Source: Chamaea fasciata
Taxonomy: Eukaryota; Chordata; Aves; Passeriformes; Sylviidae
Assembly (NCBI GenBank): GCA_029207755.1
Contig: JARCOQ010000002.1
Span: forward strand, 8,864,156-8,928,155
DNA length: 64,000 nt
Reading direction: 5' to 3'
In this document: positions 31,570-44,010 of the stretch, piece by piece
Position numbering within the stretch: the stretch's first letter is position 1
How the letters are laid out: each line of letters begins with the position of its first letter
Program-made: the position numbers and the translations under genes
The notes under the pieces: model-generated
Seen by the model: only the letters and a program-made list of their open reading frames with translations
The model's database searches: none
Told to the model about the DNA's origin: nothing

Positions 31570-31680
31570 CAAAAAGTCAAAGTTTCATTTTACAAATGTC
31601 AAAATGAAATGGTTTGGCATTTCCAAAATGAAACATTTCATTTCAGAAAGGTCAAAATGATATGTTTTGACATTTTTTAA
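31570..31680. repeat. cluster of small inverted repeats (CAAAATGAAA motif)
   Basis: The motif (g)tcaaaatga or ccaaaatgaaa occurs about three times and its complement occurs between the copies. A perfect hairpin with 8-bp arms and a 2-base loop lies at 31626-31643. Another with 7-bp GTCAAAA/TTTTGAC arms lies at 31651-31671. It could be the remnant of a palindromic non-autonomous element or simple decay of a repetitive sequence. Confidence 0.6.
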
Positions 31681-33437
31681 ATTTCTCCCTGCTTTTGTTC
31701 TGACCAGAACTATTAGTCAAATTCAACCTGGATTAGTTTCAGGCCCCTTTAAGCTCAATTTTCTATCCTAATTGCCAGTCATGAAAAAAGATTTGCCCAG
31801 TGTCATTACAACAAAGAAAACAATACGATCTTTAAAACTGTGCTGGAACAGTTTCTGTAACACATTCTCTGTCGCTCTCCTGCTTTGCCTCAGCCTCCAG
31901 CATCCAAGTACCTACCCACAAATTTTCACAGCTGTGAGAATTAGCTTTGCCCTACTGCATGCCTTAAATTAAAAACAATAACACAGCCAAAGGCACAATG
32001 TCTCAATTAAACCAGAAGCTGGACAGAGAATTAATTGTCCTAATGGACAGTTTTCAGCATTTTTATGGTGCACATATATTGCCCAGGTGTTACAATTACA
32101 GTCACTATAAAAATGCTTATAGGTGAATAAATGCACCATGTGCATGTGAGGCAGAGTAATCTGCCCATTGCCCTTAGCAATAACGTCAGCATTTCTTTTC
32201 GGTCTCATGGGCAGTCCACACTAAACTCAATATTGTTAGCTTAGCATCTTATGAATAAATAAATCATATTAAGCACAGCAACCAGGATTGAGGTCAAAAC
32301 ACTGAATAAGAATAAATAAAAGAAGTTATAAAGCCTGCTTGCTGTGTTGTTGGGTGGTGTGTGTAGCAGAGGGAGAGACCAGCTTTCCCACTATTCTGCC
32401 AGCGCTCCTGGATCAGTGCGGGGCGGGCAGGGGACGAGAGCAACACCATTGTGCTGACTGCAGACACACCACACCAGATTTACAGCAACATCATACAGAA
32501 ATACCTTGCCATGGAGTCAGGGGTACTTCCATGAGCATTGCTGGAATGGCAGAGTGAGAAAGGGATTTATTCCTTCTGTATGCATTAAGGACAAATCCAA
32601 GGAAAACAGGCAAAGGGATGTAAAGAGAACCTATGACATTTTTTTCCCCCAAGCATATCGGATCAAGAAATCCTGATGAATGTCATGGATCATATCATTC
32701 TGTCTGTGATCTGACCCTAAGCAGCCTGAGTAGAAACAATATAGCTCCAAGAATCCTTCAGTTATTTATGCTTTTTGCAGGATTTTTGGTTTGCTTGTTT
32801 GTCTGTTTGGTTTTTTAATGAATATTTAGAGACTTGTGGCACAAAGGTATTCTGCAGAGGATCTCAGGAAGGACATAAATACATTTTGTAATTCTTCACT
32901 TACTAGATCTTGCCTGCACAGAAAGTCTTTACAGAAATTTTCTCCTTCGGTCCAGTTGATGCCTGCCCTGTCTGTTCACTCCTGATGACACTATCCATCT
33001 CTTTTCCACAAAATCAAGTAAAACTACAGTGCTTGTGTCCTCCTCGTGCCCTCAAAACTGGCAGGTTGTCAATATGTGCTATCCTGTGCTGTGTCTCCTG
33101 GAATCCTTCTTAGACTGATGACTTTCAAGCCCTTAAACCTGGCTATGCAATACTTTGTGCATAATGTTATCTGCTGACAGAATCAAATAGCATGTTATTA
33201 AAGTTTGAAAGGCTTTATCTATTTTTCATAAGCATTTTAATAGGCACTGCATTCCCTTTTGCCTCCCATATGCTCATCAAGCAAACTGATCTCAAAATGG
33301 ACATTGTGTACTTAGACTTCATTACAATAGATCTCTCAGAGGCAGTAGAAAGAAGAAACAAGTGCTTAGCTCTACCTTGACTTCAAGGATTACTAAAGAA
33401 TTGCAGCACAAAGGGTTTAGGTTTCGTTTAATTTGGA

Positions 33438-33458
33438 TTTTTTTTTTTTTTTTTTTTC
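33438..33458. repeat. poly(T) tract, T21
   Basis: A pure T run in AT-rich DNA. Confidence 0.9.
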
Positions 33459-34906
33459 ATTTCTGTTGGTGATGCTCTAATGCCAGATTTTGAACTGTAA
33501 CTGTACTTGCCCCTCCTGGCTATTCTTACAGACATTTCACCATTTCTCTGTTTTCTGCTTGGGAGCACCACTGTTTTAAGTAATGTGAAAGAGGGAGTTA
33601 CAGCTCCAGCCGGAAGCATGGAAACTTTTTGTTGGTGTCCAGACTCCCCTCCCATAATTTTGCCTAGTATAATTCATAATGCATCATGTTGTAATATCAG
33701 CCAAAAGCAGTGCTTCACAAACTTTGCCACCTGAGACATACCTTAGATTTTCACTTGGCAACCCCAAAACCAATTCACACCTGGCAATTCCTTTAATTTT
33801 ACTTATATAAATCATTTCACATATATACACATTTTCAGAATACAAGAAACCTTTTCTTCATTCAAATGAAAATATCCAGCCAGCTTTCCTCAGTAATGGA
33901 ATATGAAGCTAGTAAAACAAAGGACATCTTACTAGAGGATCGACTGCCTACTTTTAGAAAATATTGGATTCTTTATCCTTCTAAATGAAAGGGCTTCGGG
34001 GATAGATCTGCAATCCATAGCAAGTCTACCTGATATTGAAAAAGAACATACATTGTATCTTTTAGGGCATATTGGCCACATCTACACCGTATAGCATTTG
34101 GCCTTGTTTCCACAGGGGTGATGTGCCAATGACAGGAATCAGTTTGGGCTGGCTTCCATCCCTGTAGGAAACAGGACAAGCCCTGCTGGACCCATTAAGA
34201 GAGTGTCTTTAAACCATGAAGTTATGTGAATGTAATTGAGATCCAGGAGCTCTGGGTCAGCACTGGAGGACTGTGTGGAAGAAAGTGGGACAAAGCTAGT
34301 GCAGTTCTACTCACTCTGTCTAGGGGAGCAGCCCAGTCCTCGCCAGAAGCTATTCCCAGGAGCACACTTCACTTTTGTTTCAGGAAAGGCTAGTGGGGGC
34401 ACTTGGACACAGAGCCAGGGAGCTGGCTGACAGGTTAGTGGTGTTTTATTTACACCTATAGACATCACCCCTGCTGTGTATGTGACATGTACATTTCACA
34501 TATGTTACAACCCAGTAATTTCACATATTGCCAGGGGGAAATGACATTGAAAGGAAAAGAAAAGAAATGAAAAGGAGGAAGGAAAAAGGCACTGATCAAA
34601 ATGATGATGCAACAAAGCAGAGAGTTTTCTCTCAGAGCCAGAACAATCATTGTTTTCCTTAAGGCGTGTAAATGCTTTTACCTTATACTGAGGATTTAGG
34701 AATAAAAAAACTATTTCAGTAGCTCGGTGCATTTCTGCAGTAACTTGCCTGCCCTCTACCAGTATTTCTTTCTATTTCAATGGTTCACTATTTTGTTTTT
34801 TTCCCCACATCTTAACTTCAAGGTCTTAATATTATGTAAATGACAGGGAGCACTGTGTATGTCATTTGCTTTGCTTTGTACTACATTTCATTTACAGGAA
34901 ACTATG

Positions 34907-34909
<3 letters not shown>

Positions 34910-34950
<41 letters not shown>
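34910..34950. repeat. poly(A) tract, A41
   Basis: An uninterrupted A41 run followed by 'gagactataacc' and an A/C-rich tail. It is preceded by unique sequence without AATAAA in the last 30 bases. A direct repeat matching both sides was sought and not found. Confidence 0.95.
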
Positions 34951-34953
<3 letters not shown>

Positions 34954-37900
34954 ACTATAACCAAAAAACCCAAAACATTTTACACAATGCAGAAACCATT
35001 CAGAACAGTAATATTTCCATGTCAGATTACGAACTCAACTTTAGGTTATATGAACCAAATTCTTAAACAGACGCGAAGACCATTTAATTATACTTTGAAT
35101 CACAGGGGTTTTTTTCTGATTATCAGATGGATTTTTTTTCCATTCATTATCCAAGACTGGCTGGGTTTGGTAGAGCTTTCTTTGCTTATGCCTGAGCCAT
35201 TCTGTCATTGATTAAGGAGAGGTAAGAAAGTACTTGTTTGGTTTCCCTCCATGTATTTGAGGCTATACTCTGATGTCATCAAAACTCATTCCTTGTTACA
35301 TGTCTATTAAATGTTTTCACATGTCTGTATTATGTGAACAGGATTTTTTTATTATTATTATTTAAGAAAAAATCAAAGCTGACTTTGGTGGAAATTGTGT
35401 AATATCAAAACTAAAACGGCTTCATCTTACTACCAAACAAAAGATAACAAGAAATGGGCCCAAAAGGTCACAAAGAATTCCAGAGCCCTGTTCCACCTGG
35501 AACTGCATGTGCATATGCATAAATTCTCTGTTGGATAAGAATATTAAATAGCATCTTTTTTTTATTTTTTTAGTTAGTAATTGTGATTATCTTGTGTTTC
35601 TGAGATGCAAAGAAAGGTATTCTAACTTCAGAAAAATTTCCTCTTTTCATTAAGTGTCTAAAACAAAAAAAAATAATTCATATAGGAACTCATAGGAACA
35701 CTTTTATATTGGGAACAAGGAAAATTTACCAATCCTAGCACATTCACCAGCTATATGAGTTAATCAGTCTAAGATTTGGTGTCAGTTATAAGCTGAGATG
35801 TAGCAACTCAGCAGATAATATGCTCCTCAACTCCACAACTAACATGAGCAGATCAAGATGGGCAAGAAAACTGGTACTTTCAGCTCAAAAGTTCTTGAAT
35901 TGGTAATATATCTCATGAAAGAAAAAACACCCTAAACAAGAAAATCATAAGCTGCTTGGTCCTTATTTCAGTTTTGTAGCAAGTAATTTTACACAGTTGC
36001 TTAACTCATTTGGAGGCAAAAGAATATGTAAAGATTTAAAAACATTATGGGTCAGAAAAGCAATAAAAATATTATTATTAATATTTCAAAATGCCAAAAA
36101 AAAGACAGAAAATAAAGTAGAAAAATAAGCACTTTCATCTCTTAAAGATTGTGTCATCCAATAGACTCTTATACATACAAGATGAAGGCTGTAAGGTAAT
36201 AATTGCATGATAATGTCAGTTTGTAATGTGCAGCAATTTCAGGACACAGAGGAGCTTCATTAGAAGATGAGTCTTCATTTTCTTGCCCCTGTTCACCTGT
36301 TGGAAATCAAAAATTCAAAAGGCAACATGAAGGAGGTCAGCATGTGGTACCTCTGGAGAGGACTGTGCCAGTAACTAGGGATGGGCTCAAATTATTCAGA
36401 AGGCACTGGTGAAATGGAGTCGAGCCCATACAAAATCTGTTCTTGTTGCTATGTTATAAGGAGAGAAGGAAGAAGACTATTTTTTTCCTTTTTTTCTTTT
36501 TTCTTTTTTTTTTAAATCTAGCAGTCAGAAAACCCAGTTTGCTATCTATGGTTAAAACAAAAAGCTGGAAATATCTTGGGAAAAAATTCTATCTATAATA
36601 AAACAAAAAGGGAAAGGACATATATCTGGAAACGTATCCACTGAATATAAAATTGCTCTAAAAAGATAATTTAAAATTTATATTTCATTAACACAATGCC
36701 TTCCTAATACACTTGAAAAGAAAGCCTGTTTACCTACATGGCTCCATTTACCAGACGCACACATACAGCTACACAAAACATGCAAAGAAATTGCACACGA
36801 CAGGGAGTAAGAATTAATGTATGAAGATCAGGGCTGGCTTTGTTTCTTGCTGAGCACTTCAGAGCAGATCTATGTAGGACAAATTCCACTGGAGAGAGCC
36901 TTTTATCATTAGCTGATCCCAGGGTCTCATGGAGATTGCACTTCATTGACCGGCAGTGTCTTTCCTTGTTCCACTGAGAAGCACAGTCTGGTGAGATTAT
37001 TTTTTTTTTCCCTTCTTTTATTTTTTCCCCTGTCTCAAGGCAGACCTTAACTATGTGAGTTAACCACTGGTTTTAAAGGCCTCAGAGGATGTGTGGTGTA
37101 TGAAAGGCTGGTCATGGAGGAACAGAAAGAAAAGAAGGAATAAGATCTACAAAGAATAGCTTTCTGAAGGTGTGCCCAATAGGCCTGCATATTCAGAAAA
37201 TATATATATATATATATACACATTCCCACTGATATCAAATGGAATTTTTTTCACTTATTTAAATCCTGTTTTATCTTAAGAATTTTAAGGGGGGGGGGAA
37301 TAAGAATTAAAAAAAATATAGCAAAAAGCAAAACCTACTTTTATTAACAAGGGAAACAGGTGGGAACAAAAGAGAAGGAAAAGGAGGGAAGTCAGATGGC
37401 CATCATCACACAGGCTGAGGAAGGGCACATCACAGGGTTAACATCACAAACTGTTTAGCAGTTCAGAAAAACACGGGTAGACTCCTATTAAATAATTCAG
37501 TCTGAACATCAACACCTTTTCAGGCTAGAGAGTTCTTGTTCCATAGGAAAAAAAAGTAATAAAAAAAAGCCAATTACTGACCAAAATGTCTGGCCTCTTC
37601 TTGCTCATAGACTGTATTCAATTTTCACTACTTATTTATAAAAGAGAATTAAGGTTAACATCTTATAGGAGAGGAATAATCTTTAGATTTTTCACTGTGC
37701 TATTTCAGCTTCCTTACTGCAGTTTTCCGTAAGACATTATTTGTCTTGTTTAAGATTTACTTAGAGCTAGTTTGCAAGCTGAATTATGCAAGAGGCTTAC
37801 TGAAGGGAGGATCACAATTTCCTCTCTCCCTGGACATATTTGAACTGCCTGGTGAAGGAATGAATCTCACCCTGAATCTTTCCTCATTCTCAGATTGTAC

Positions 37901-38699
37901 AAGGAAGAGGGAAAAGGAACAGCAGAGGATATCTTCCTCTTAAAGACTACAGTTTGCACAATAATCTGGTTTGTGAAATGTTAGAACATGAAACATCTGA
38001 AACACTTCTCCAAGGAAAAATACAAACTTAATTGTGCCCTGGGGAGGATATGTCCAAGCTCATCATTAAAACACGTGTCTCCTGTATAGCTGCATTTTAA
38101 GCTCAGGCTTGGTACCATATCTGGGGCAGGACTGAGAGGCAGAAGTGCCCATTTTCTTTCAGCCCTTCAGGGAAGAATGCTTTCCATTTTTTGCTGCCTC
38201 TACGCATGTTGTGGATTAGGAGCAACTGAATGTGCTCTTGCCCTATCTCAACATAGTGCCATGGATTAGGCAGCTTGTGTGTGAATGGGACCTGCATTCA
38301 GCATGAGAGTTCTGCAGTGCTGGCTTTCCTGCTACAGAGAAACCTCTTTAGCACAATTTTTATCTGTTTATTTTAGTATCTGATAGTGAAATTAATTAGC
38401 TTTATTAAAGAGCAAGCAATCTGATACTCAAGAAAACAAGCAGAGTAGCAGGATTCCAAAAATATGCCTGCCACCTGGCATTGCCTGATATATGTGCTTG
38501 CTTACAAAACGTAGCTGCAGCTGTAAATTTTACTGGTTTCTATAGGCAAAATTGATGCCACACTCTTCTCAGTTTATCTAAAAGTATTTGCAGTTCTTGA
38601 CTCATTAACACATTGACGGAAATATCCATAAACTGGGTTAAGACTCAATTTATTTGCAATTTTTTGATTTCAGATAGCTTTTTGTAATTCCTACCTATC
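34951..38699. other. AT-rich unique non-coding DNA
   Basis: No gene seen. It contains a T/C-rich run at about 36480-36515, (TA)9 at 37201-37218 and a G10 run at 37289-37298. The frames are short and unrecognised. Confidence 0.6.
37201..37218. repeat. (TA)9 microsatellite
   Basis: A perfect alternating TA run. Confidence 0.9.
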
Positions 38700-38717
38700 C
38701 AGATATCTAGATATCTG
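38700..38717. repeat. 18-bp perfect palindrome
   Basis: The sequence CAGATATCT/AGATATCTG is exactly self-complementary and lies just before an A/C-rich tract. GATA-type sites face each other in it. There is no evidence of function. Confidence 0.85.
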
Positions 38718-38759
38718 CAGTGTTTCCATGGGAAGTTATTTCTATTATCCACTTAAAAA

Positions 38760-38882
38760 TAAACAGAAAAGAAACAAAGCAACAAAAACAAACAAACAAA
38801 AACCCCACAAAAACCCAAACAAACAAACAAAAACAAAAAAAGACAAACACACCCCAAAACAACCTAACAAACCACCCAAACA
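38760..38882. repeat. A/C-rich low-complexity tract
   Basis: The segment consists of AAAC, AAAACCC and A-run patterns with almost no G or T, starting right after an AAATAAAC motif. It resembles the tracts at 20.4 and 53.0 kb. A degenerated and slipped poly(A) tail is a likely origin. Confidence 0.9.
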
Positions 38883-41219
38883 TTTCATGTGTCTTTTCAT
38901 TTTGGCTAAAACCATAGTAAAAGACTATGCTTAGGACGGATAAAATCTCAGCATTAAGTGGCTGGTTACAACAAAGAGTTCACAAATGGTTTTGTTTCTT
39001 TGTTTGTTTTTGACAAACAAACAGTACAGCAATGGAGCAGTTAACAAGGCTCACTTCTGGACCAATAAAGCTCACATTAAATTTGTTACTGTGTCATTGA
39101 TGAAAAATGTATAGTGTACTCTATACAACTGCTCCTTTCAAACCATTTATTAAAACAGCCACAAATAAACAGTTCCAACTGTTAGCTGTGCAGTCCAGTT
39201 AACTTGGCTTAGCAGTGGGCTTTCTAAATATTTCAACTCATTAATAACTCCATTGACTGGATCATCAGTACTCCACAAACAAGTATCTTGAGATATCTGC
39301 ATTCCCTAGTTTATACACAACATTAAAAATGTTTATATCACATCCACCTTAAAATTTGGATACCTTCTATCACTGCTGTAGAAAGTGCCTCAACATGCAG
39401 GCATATCTATAACTTTCAAGAACTTTTTCTCTAGGAACTACCAGGAATGAAGGACTGAATAGAGTTAAAGCCTTCACACTGATTTGGGCAAATGTGCTTC
39501 TGTCCAGTCATGCTGGGGTTTTTTTTGGTTTTGTTTTTCCTTTCTTTTTATTTTAATACATTTCTTTGTCCATTATTATCCCAATGACGAGGAAAACATG
39601 ACACCTAGACAGTTCAACAAGTGCTGCACTGTATATCCATACTGCAAATCTAGGCTTGAGAAAGAAGGACTCCAAGTGCTTCCTAAAATGCAAACCTTTA
39701 CTTCTTTGCCAGAAAGGCCAGGAATTCTGCTTGTACCACCAAATCATAAGCTCATGCTAATTCTGTCCCTCACCTCTTCCATGATGCCTCCCTTTGATAC
39801 TTCCTTTGTTCAGGAAACTAACTGCTGTATGCAGCCAAGAGACAGAATCATGCTTAAGACTTTTGACTCAAAATAAGACTATAAAAAGATTACGCCAATT
39901 CTCAGATTTTACAATATTACAATAATACAAAATTACAAGAATATTACAAAAAAATATTGTTGCACACTCATACAAAGCTATCTTATTTTAATGTTGACTT
40001 ATGCTGCAAAAAAATATCACTTTTCTTGAAATTATTTAGTCACAAACATCTTACATAGGTAAGTAACAAAATCTTGGATTCTAGTAGCTAAAATTCAGCA
40101 TGATGCGGAACAAACTAAACTATGATTATGAAATAATAATAGTAATTTTGAGTTTCAAATTAGTCTATATCTGACTGAAGCAAACACTCTTGTTGGATAA
40201 TATAATTGAAATATGTAGAGTACCTTCTAGCATTCCACCATTCTTCTACCTCTCTTCTCCAACTGTCTTTGCATTCTCTTTTTTAAAATTACCTATATAT
40301 TAGGGATGTATTCTACTCTGTAACCTTGGCAACAAGTTATTCCCTTTCAGAACATACTGTACATTCATATTTTTTTACATAATAAAAATGCATAGCTATT
40401 ATCATCTGAAAGCAGTAAGTGGTGTATTTGACCCTGAAGTTTTCAGGTCATTATGGGACTGGATGATAGCTCTCAAAGAGTGCTACCTCTTCTTTCTCTA
40501 ATTATTATTTTATTGCTTTATTTAGAAAGTTCCTAAAGAAATTTAAAAATAAACTCAGATTTCAAACAGGAAATAAAAGCCTAGCACCAGATTTAAATGA
40601 CATTTAGGTGCTTAAATCCCAAACAGTAATCTCACTTGTAAGGGACATAAACCCCTCACATGATTCCTAAATTGCAACACACTTCAGACCCTCAGTGCTT
40701 TGCTTCAATTCAGAGATTTTACTATTCCCACAGGAATAAAGCCCCTGTCTTCTCTTACAAAAATTGCAGCTCTCTCTCAAGCCAGTCTTGCTGGGTCATC
40801 TGCTCCTGTTTTTCAGATAGGACTGATCTTGAGGGACACATGTGAGTCCCATCTCCTGCTTGAAATCCAGAAAATGCTACTCCTAATAAGCTGTAATGGG
40901 GAGGCAAGAGTGGAAAAGATGGAAAAAATGGCACCAAAAAAAAAAAAAAAGGAAACAAGTAAAAGTAAAATTTCCCCATGCACTTTATGCTGATCCTCTC
41001 TTTTCTGCCTTTTATCAAATTGTTTTATTGCATCACAAATAAATTGTTAAATAAATAAATATTCCTAACAAAAAATATAAGCTATTGGGTTTGAAACAAC
41101 TAACCTAACTAAGATAAAATGCACTTAAAACAGAGTTAGCACTCTACGTACCAAGATCATAGAGATTATAAAGTTGCCTCATTTTATTCATATTACAAAA
41201 CTGCCACATGTAATTTGGT

Positions 41220-41690
41220 AATTTTAGCTGTCTTTGATCATCAGACGATGAAGATTTATCTATCATAAAGGCTAATTACTGCTATCATCTTCCATAGACA
41301 GCGGTCTCTATAGGCCTTGCTTGTACTTTTTGATGGAAAGAAGAGGGCCAGGCTTTGATGATTTCAGACCTGTCTCATCAAAGAGCCAGTGGGGGCACTA
41401 CCCTTAATGTATTCACTTCTGAAGAGACAGTAGGTGCACTGCCATCTGCTTTGCACCACAAAAATCCTTCAAGAAAGAACCGTTCAAGTGAAGACGTCTT
41501 CCCCTTCATCGGCGACACGGGCACAGACTTGTGAGCAGTTCAGAGGGAAAAAAGAGTCAGAGAGGAACAAAAAAAAGGAGGTTGTGAATATTGCAATTGC
41601 CCCACCTTATCAGAATCTGTCTCTCAACAACCTTTTCGACCTCTCTGCAAGTAATTAGCATGCTCTGTGATTCTGCTATTAGCAACCTTC
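41220..41690. promoter_or_regulatory. candidate conserved non-coding element
   Basis: This is one of the least repeat-like, most CpG-retaining stretches in the window: 'agacgatg', 'agcggtct', a 10-bp palindrome with GACGTC at 41491-41500, then 'tcggcgacacgg'. It has a homeodomain-type TAATTA (41273-41278), a C/EBP-like ATTGCAAT (41590-41597) and another 'gtaattagca' near 41650. Such clusters are common in developmental enhancers located in gene deserts. The call is inferred from base composition and motifs only. Confidence 0.3.
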
Positions 41691-42960
41691 TCAGCTTAGC
41701 AGTCTAATACTATTAATGTGCTGCTTATAAGTAGGGTGGAATGGAGAGAGATTTGGGAAGTATGGAGCATTTGACTGCAAAATAAAACAAGCGTTTTCTC
41801 TCATTAAATATAGCCAAAATTCAGGCATCATTGATTGGTTTTAAATCTTGCTGATGAAAAGAAATGAGTGAACAAACGGGCTGAACTAAGCTGTTATAAA
41901 CAAAACATTCAAACACTCAAAAAATAGTTCCTTAAATCTAAATTACCTCTAATTCCTAAAGAAATTAAGTAACTAATTTCATCTTATTTGGGTTATTTAA
42001 TTATCTGATAGAAATAAAAAAGCAGGGAGCAAGGCTGAATCAAAGAAAAGAAAGATTGGCTTTTTGTCTCACAGTGAGACACACAGCTTAGTTGTTAATA
42101 ACAAAATGCTATAAGCCATATGTTTCTTGTGGTTTTCTTTTAAGCTTGAAATTAGAATGTACTAATTAGAGTGTGGGCCACATACAAAAATACAGCACTC
42201 CATTGAAATTGTGCCTGTATGAGGACTACATAGTTGATGACTAGAAGACTGGTGCTATAATTATCTTACAATCCAAGAAGTAATTCACCTTAGTAATTTT
42301 TGAACATATCTAGAGCCTGATTCACAAATCACTTAATTGCTTTTATGCATCCTTGTGCTGCAATTTACAGTATATGAGAAAAGTGACTTGTATACCAATA
42401 TCATATAATTTGCCTCACATTTACCAACCATCCACATCATAGTATGGCAACTAACAATACTCTGTTTCAGCTCCATTTCCCAGGATCTAAAGACCTAGAT
42501 GTGCAAAGTTGACAGTGTTTCCAGCTGGGAGCAAATAGCATATATTCAAAAAAGGAACCATAAAAAAGCTTTCCATAAAGCTAGTAGGTACAATATTCTT
42601 TCCAGATTGAGCAGCATTGCAGCATTCCCACAAACTGAATTTTACTTTGTTCATCATTGGAGCAAAACCTGTGTTTACCTTTCAGAAAAAAAGAATTAAA
42701 AACAAATCAGGGAAACTGAGATGTGAATTGGACAAAAAAGAGAAATTTCAGTCAAGTACAACACCCTTTCTAATATTCTTTCTGTGTGTTCCCTGAGACG
42801 ACATTATCCTCATTATGGAATATGTATCAGACTATTATTTCCAGACAGACAGATGCTGTTGTGTGAAACATACTGGTCAACAGATTCATCTGGGAACTTT
42901 TCACCAGAATGTTGATGAAAAACAGGTTTCTGTGAAAAAAGGGTGGGGTTTTCTTGGGTG

Positions 42961-42990
42961 TTTTTTTTTTTTTTTTTTGGGGGGGGGGGG
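42961..42990. repeat. T18-G12 homopolymer junction
   Basis: Eighteen T are followed at once by twelve G, then 'agg'. On the other strand this is C12A18. The G run can form G-quadruplex or triplex structures and is a frequent source of sequencing length errors. Confidence 0.95.
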
Positions 42991-43104
42991 AGGAAAAAGT
43001 CAATTTTTAGGCATTGATATTGCTCCAAACTGGATCTCAGATATTTATTTTCCAATTCAGTGAGAAATCTTTTCCAGTTCTGTTTGAATGTAGATATACT
43101 GTGG

Positions 43105-43126
43105 ATATATATATTAATATATATGT
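43105..43126. repeat. imperfect (TA)n
   Basis: Alternating AT with a single interruption, just upstream of the CR1 copy. Confidence 0.8.
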
Positions 43127-43378
43127 ATGATAGCAAAGGTTCTGTGGTATTTTGTGGCAATTGATGAAAAAAACACATAATGATTAGCAAACACCACATT
43201 AAGGGCAGCAGTTTGTGCTCTGTTTGGGTTGGTACAACTAAAGCCTGATGGCTACCATAAAATCCCCCCTTTGCCCTGTGTAATTTCTTCCGTTTGCCTC
43301 ATTTCTTTTTTCAGGGCATTGAACACAAGATCATGTCTTCACTAACCGAGTTTATGTTGAGGAGAACTTCCTCAAATA

Positions 43379-44010
43379 GAATTTCACAGACTCACAGTAC
43401 AGTTCAAGTTGGAAGACACCCCTGGAGATCATCCAGTCCAACTCCTCTGCCAAAGCAAGGTTGCCCAGAGCAGGTTACACAGGAACACATCCAGGTAGGT
43501 TTGAAAGTCTCCAGACAGGGAGAATCCATAACTTCCCTGGGCAGCTATTCCAGTGCTCTGTCACCCTCAATGCAAAGAAGTTCTTCCTCTTGTTGATTTG
43601 GGACCTTTTGCATTTTATTTCAGGATCACTGCTCCTGATCCTGTCACCGGAAACCACTGAAGAGTCTGGCATCAACCACTTGGCCCCTGCCTTTGAGACA
43701 TTTATATTCATTGATGAGATCCCCCCTCAGACTTCTCTCGTCCAGACTGAACAGGCCCAGATCCCACAGTCTCTCCTCATAAGAGAGTTGTTTCTGTTTC
43801 TTAACCATCTTTTCAGCCTCTGCTGGACCCCCTCCAGTAGTTCCTTCTCTTTTTTGTCCCAAGGAACAGCAAACTGGACACAGCACTCCAGATGTGGTCT
43901 CACCAGGGCCAAGTAAAAGGGCAGGATCACTTCCCTTGACCTTCTGGGCCACTCTGATGCCCTCCAGGATCACATTGGTTCTCCTGTCCACTAGGGACAC
44001 ACTGTCAACT
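43379..44010 (-). mobile_element. CR1 LINE, 5'-truncated, 3' end plus part of ORF2
   Basis: This is the longest CR1 copy in the window. The plus strand begins with 'tcacagactcacag', a decayed reverse complement of the CR1 3' tail, followed by 'caagttggaagaca', 'atccagtccaactcctctgc', 'gttgcccagagcaggttaca', 'atgcaaagaagttcttcctc' and 'ccagatgtggtctcaccagg'. On the minus strand the translated pieces match the C-terminal end of CR1 ORF2, as described for the pseudogene inside it. The element is truncated on the right within ORF2, the common fate of CR1 insertions. Confidence 0.95.
43475..44000 (-). pseudogene. CR1 ORF2 C-terminal remnant (reverse transcriptase protein)
   Basis: Three minus-strand frames together carry CR1 ORF2 C-terminal landmarks in the expected order: 'LALVRPHLECCVQF' (frame ending near 43727), 'LSYEERLWDLGLFSLDERSL' followed by 'LRGDLINEYKCLKG' (frame 43644-44000), and 'NFFALRVTEHWNSCPG' (frame 43475-43711). 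In intact CR1 these lie in one frame downstream of the reverse transcriptase catalytic core, so at least two frameshifts separate them here, one near 43790 and one near 43650. The catalytic domain and the N-terminal endonuclease are absent. The copy is inactive. Confidence 0.92.

Larger units (their letters stand above)
31151..34909. other. unique non-coding DNA, AT-rich
   Basis: No gene is supported. It holds the inverted-repeat cluster at 31570-31680, a small GC-rich patch at about 32336-32470 (unrecognised) and a T21 tract at 33438-33458. Several frames of 60-80 codons are present but none has a recognisable product. Confidence 0.55.
38883..43378. other. AT-rich unique non-coding DNA
   Basis: No gene is supported. 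It holds a 9-bp-arm hairpin at 38999-39021 (TTTGTTTGT/ACAAACAAA), an ATTACAA-rich patch at about 39905-39960, an A15 tract near 40938, the candidate conserved element at 41220-41690, and a T18G12 junction at 42961-42990. Frames such as 39484-39876 have no recognisable domains. Confidence 0.55.

Noticed and set aside
43461..43916. 151-codon plus-strand frame
   Set aside because: It is antisense to the CR1 ORF2 remnant.
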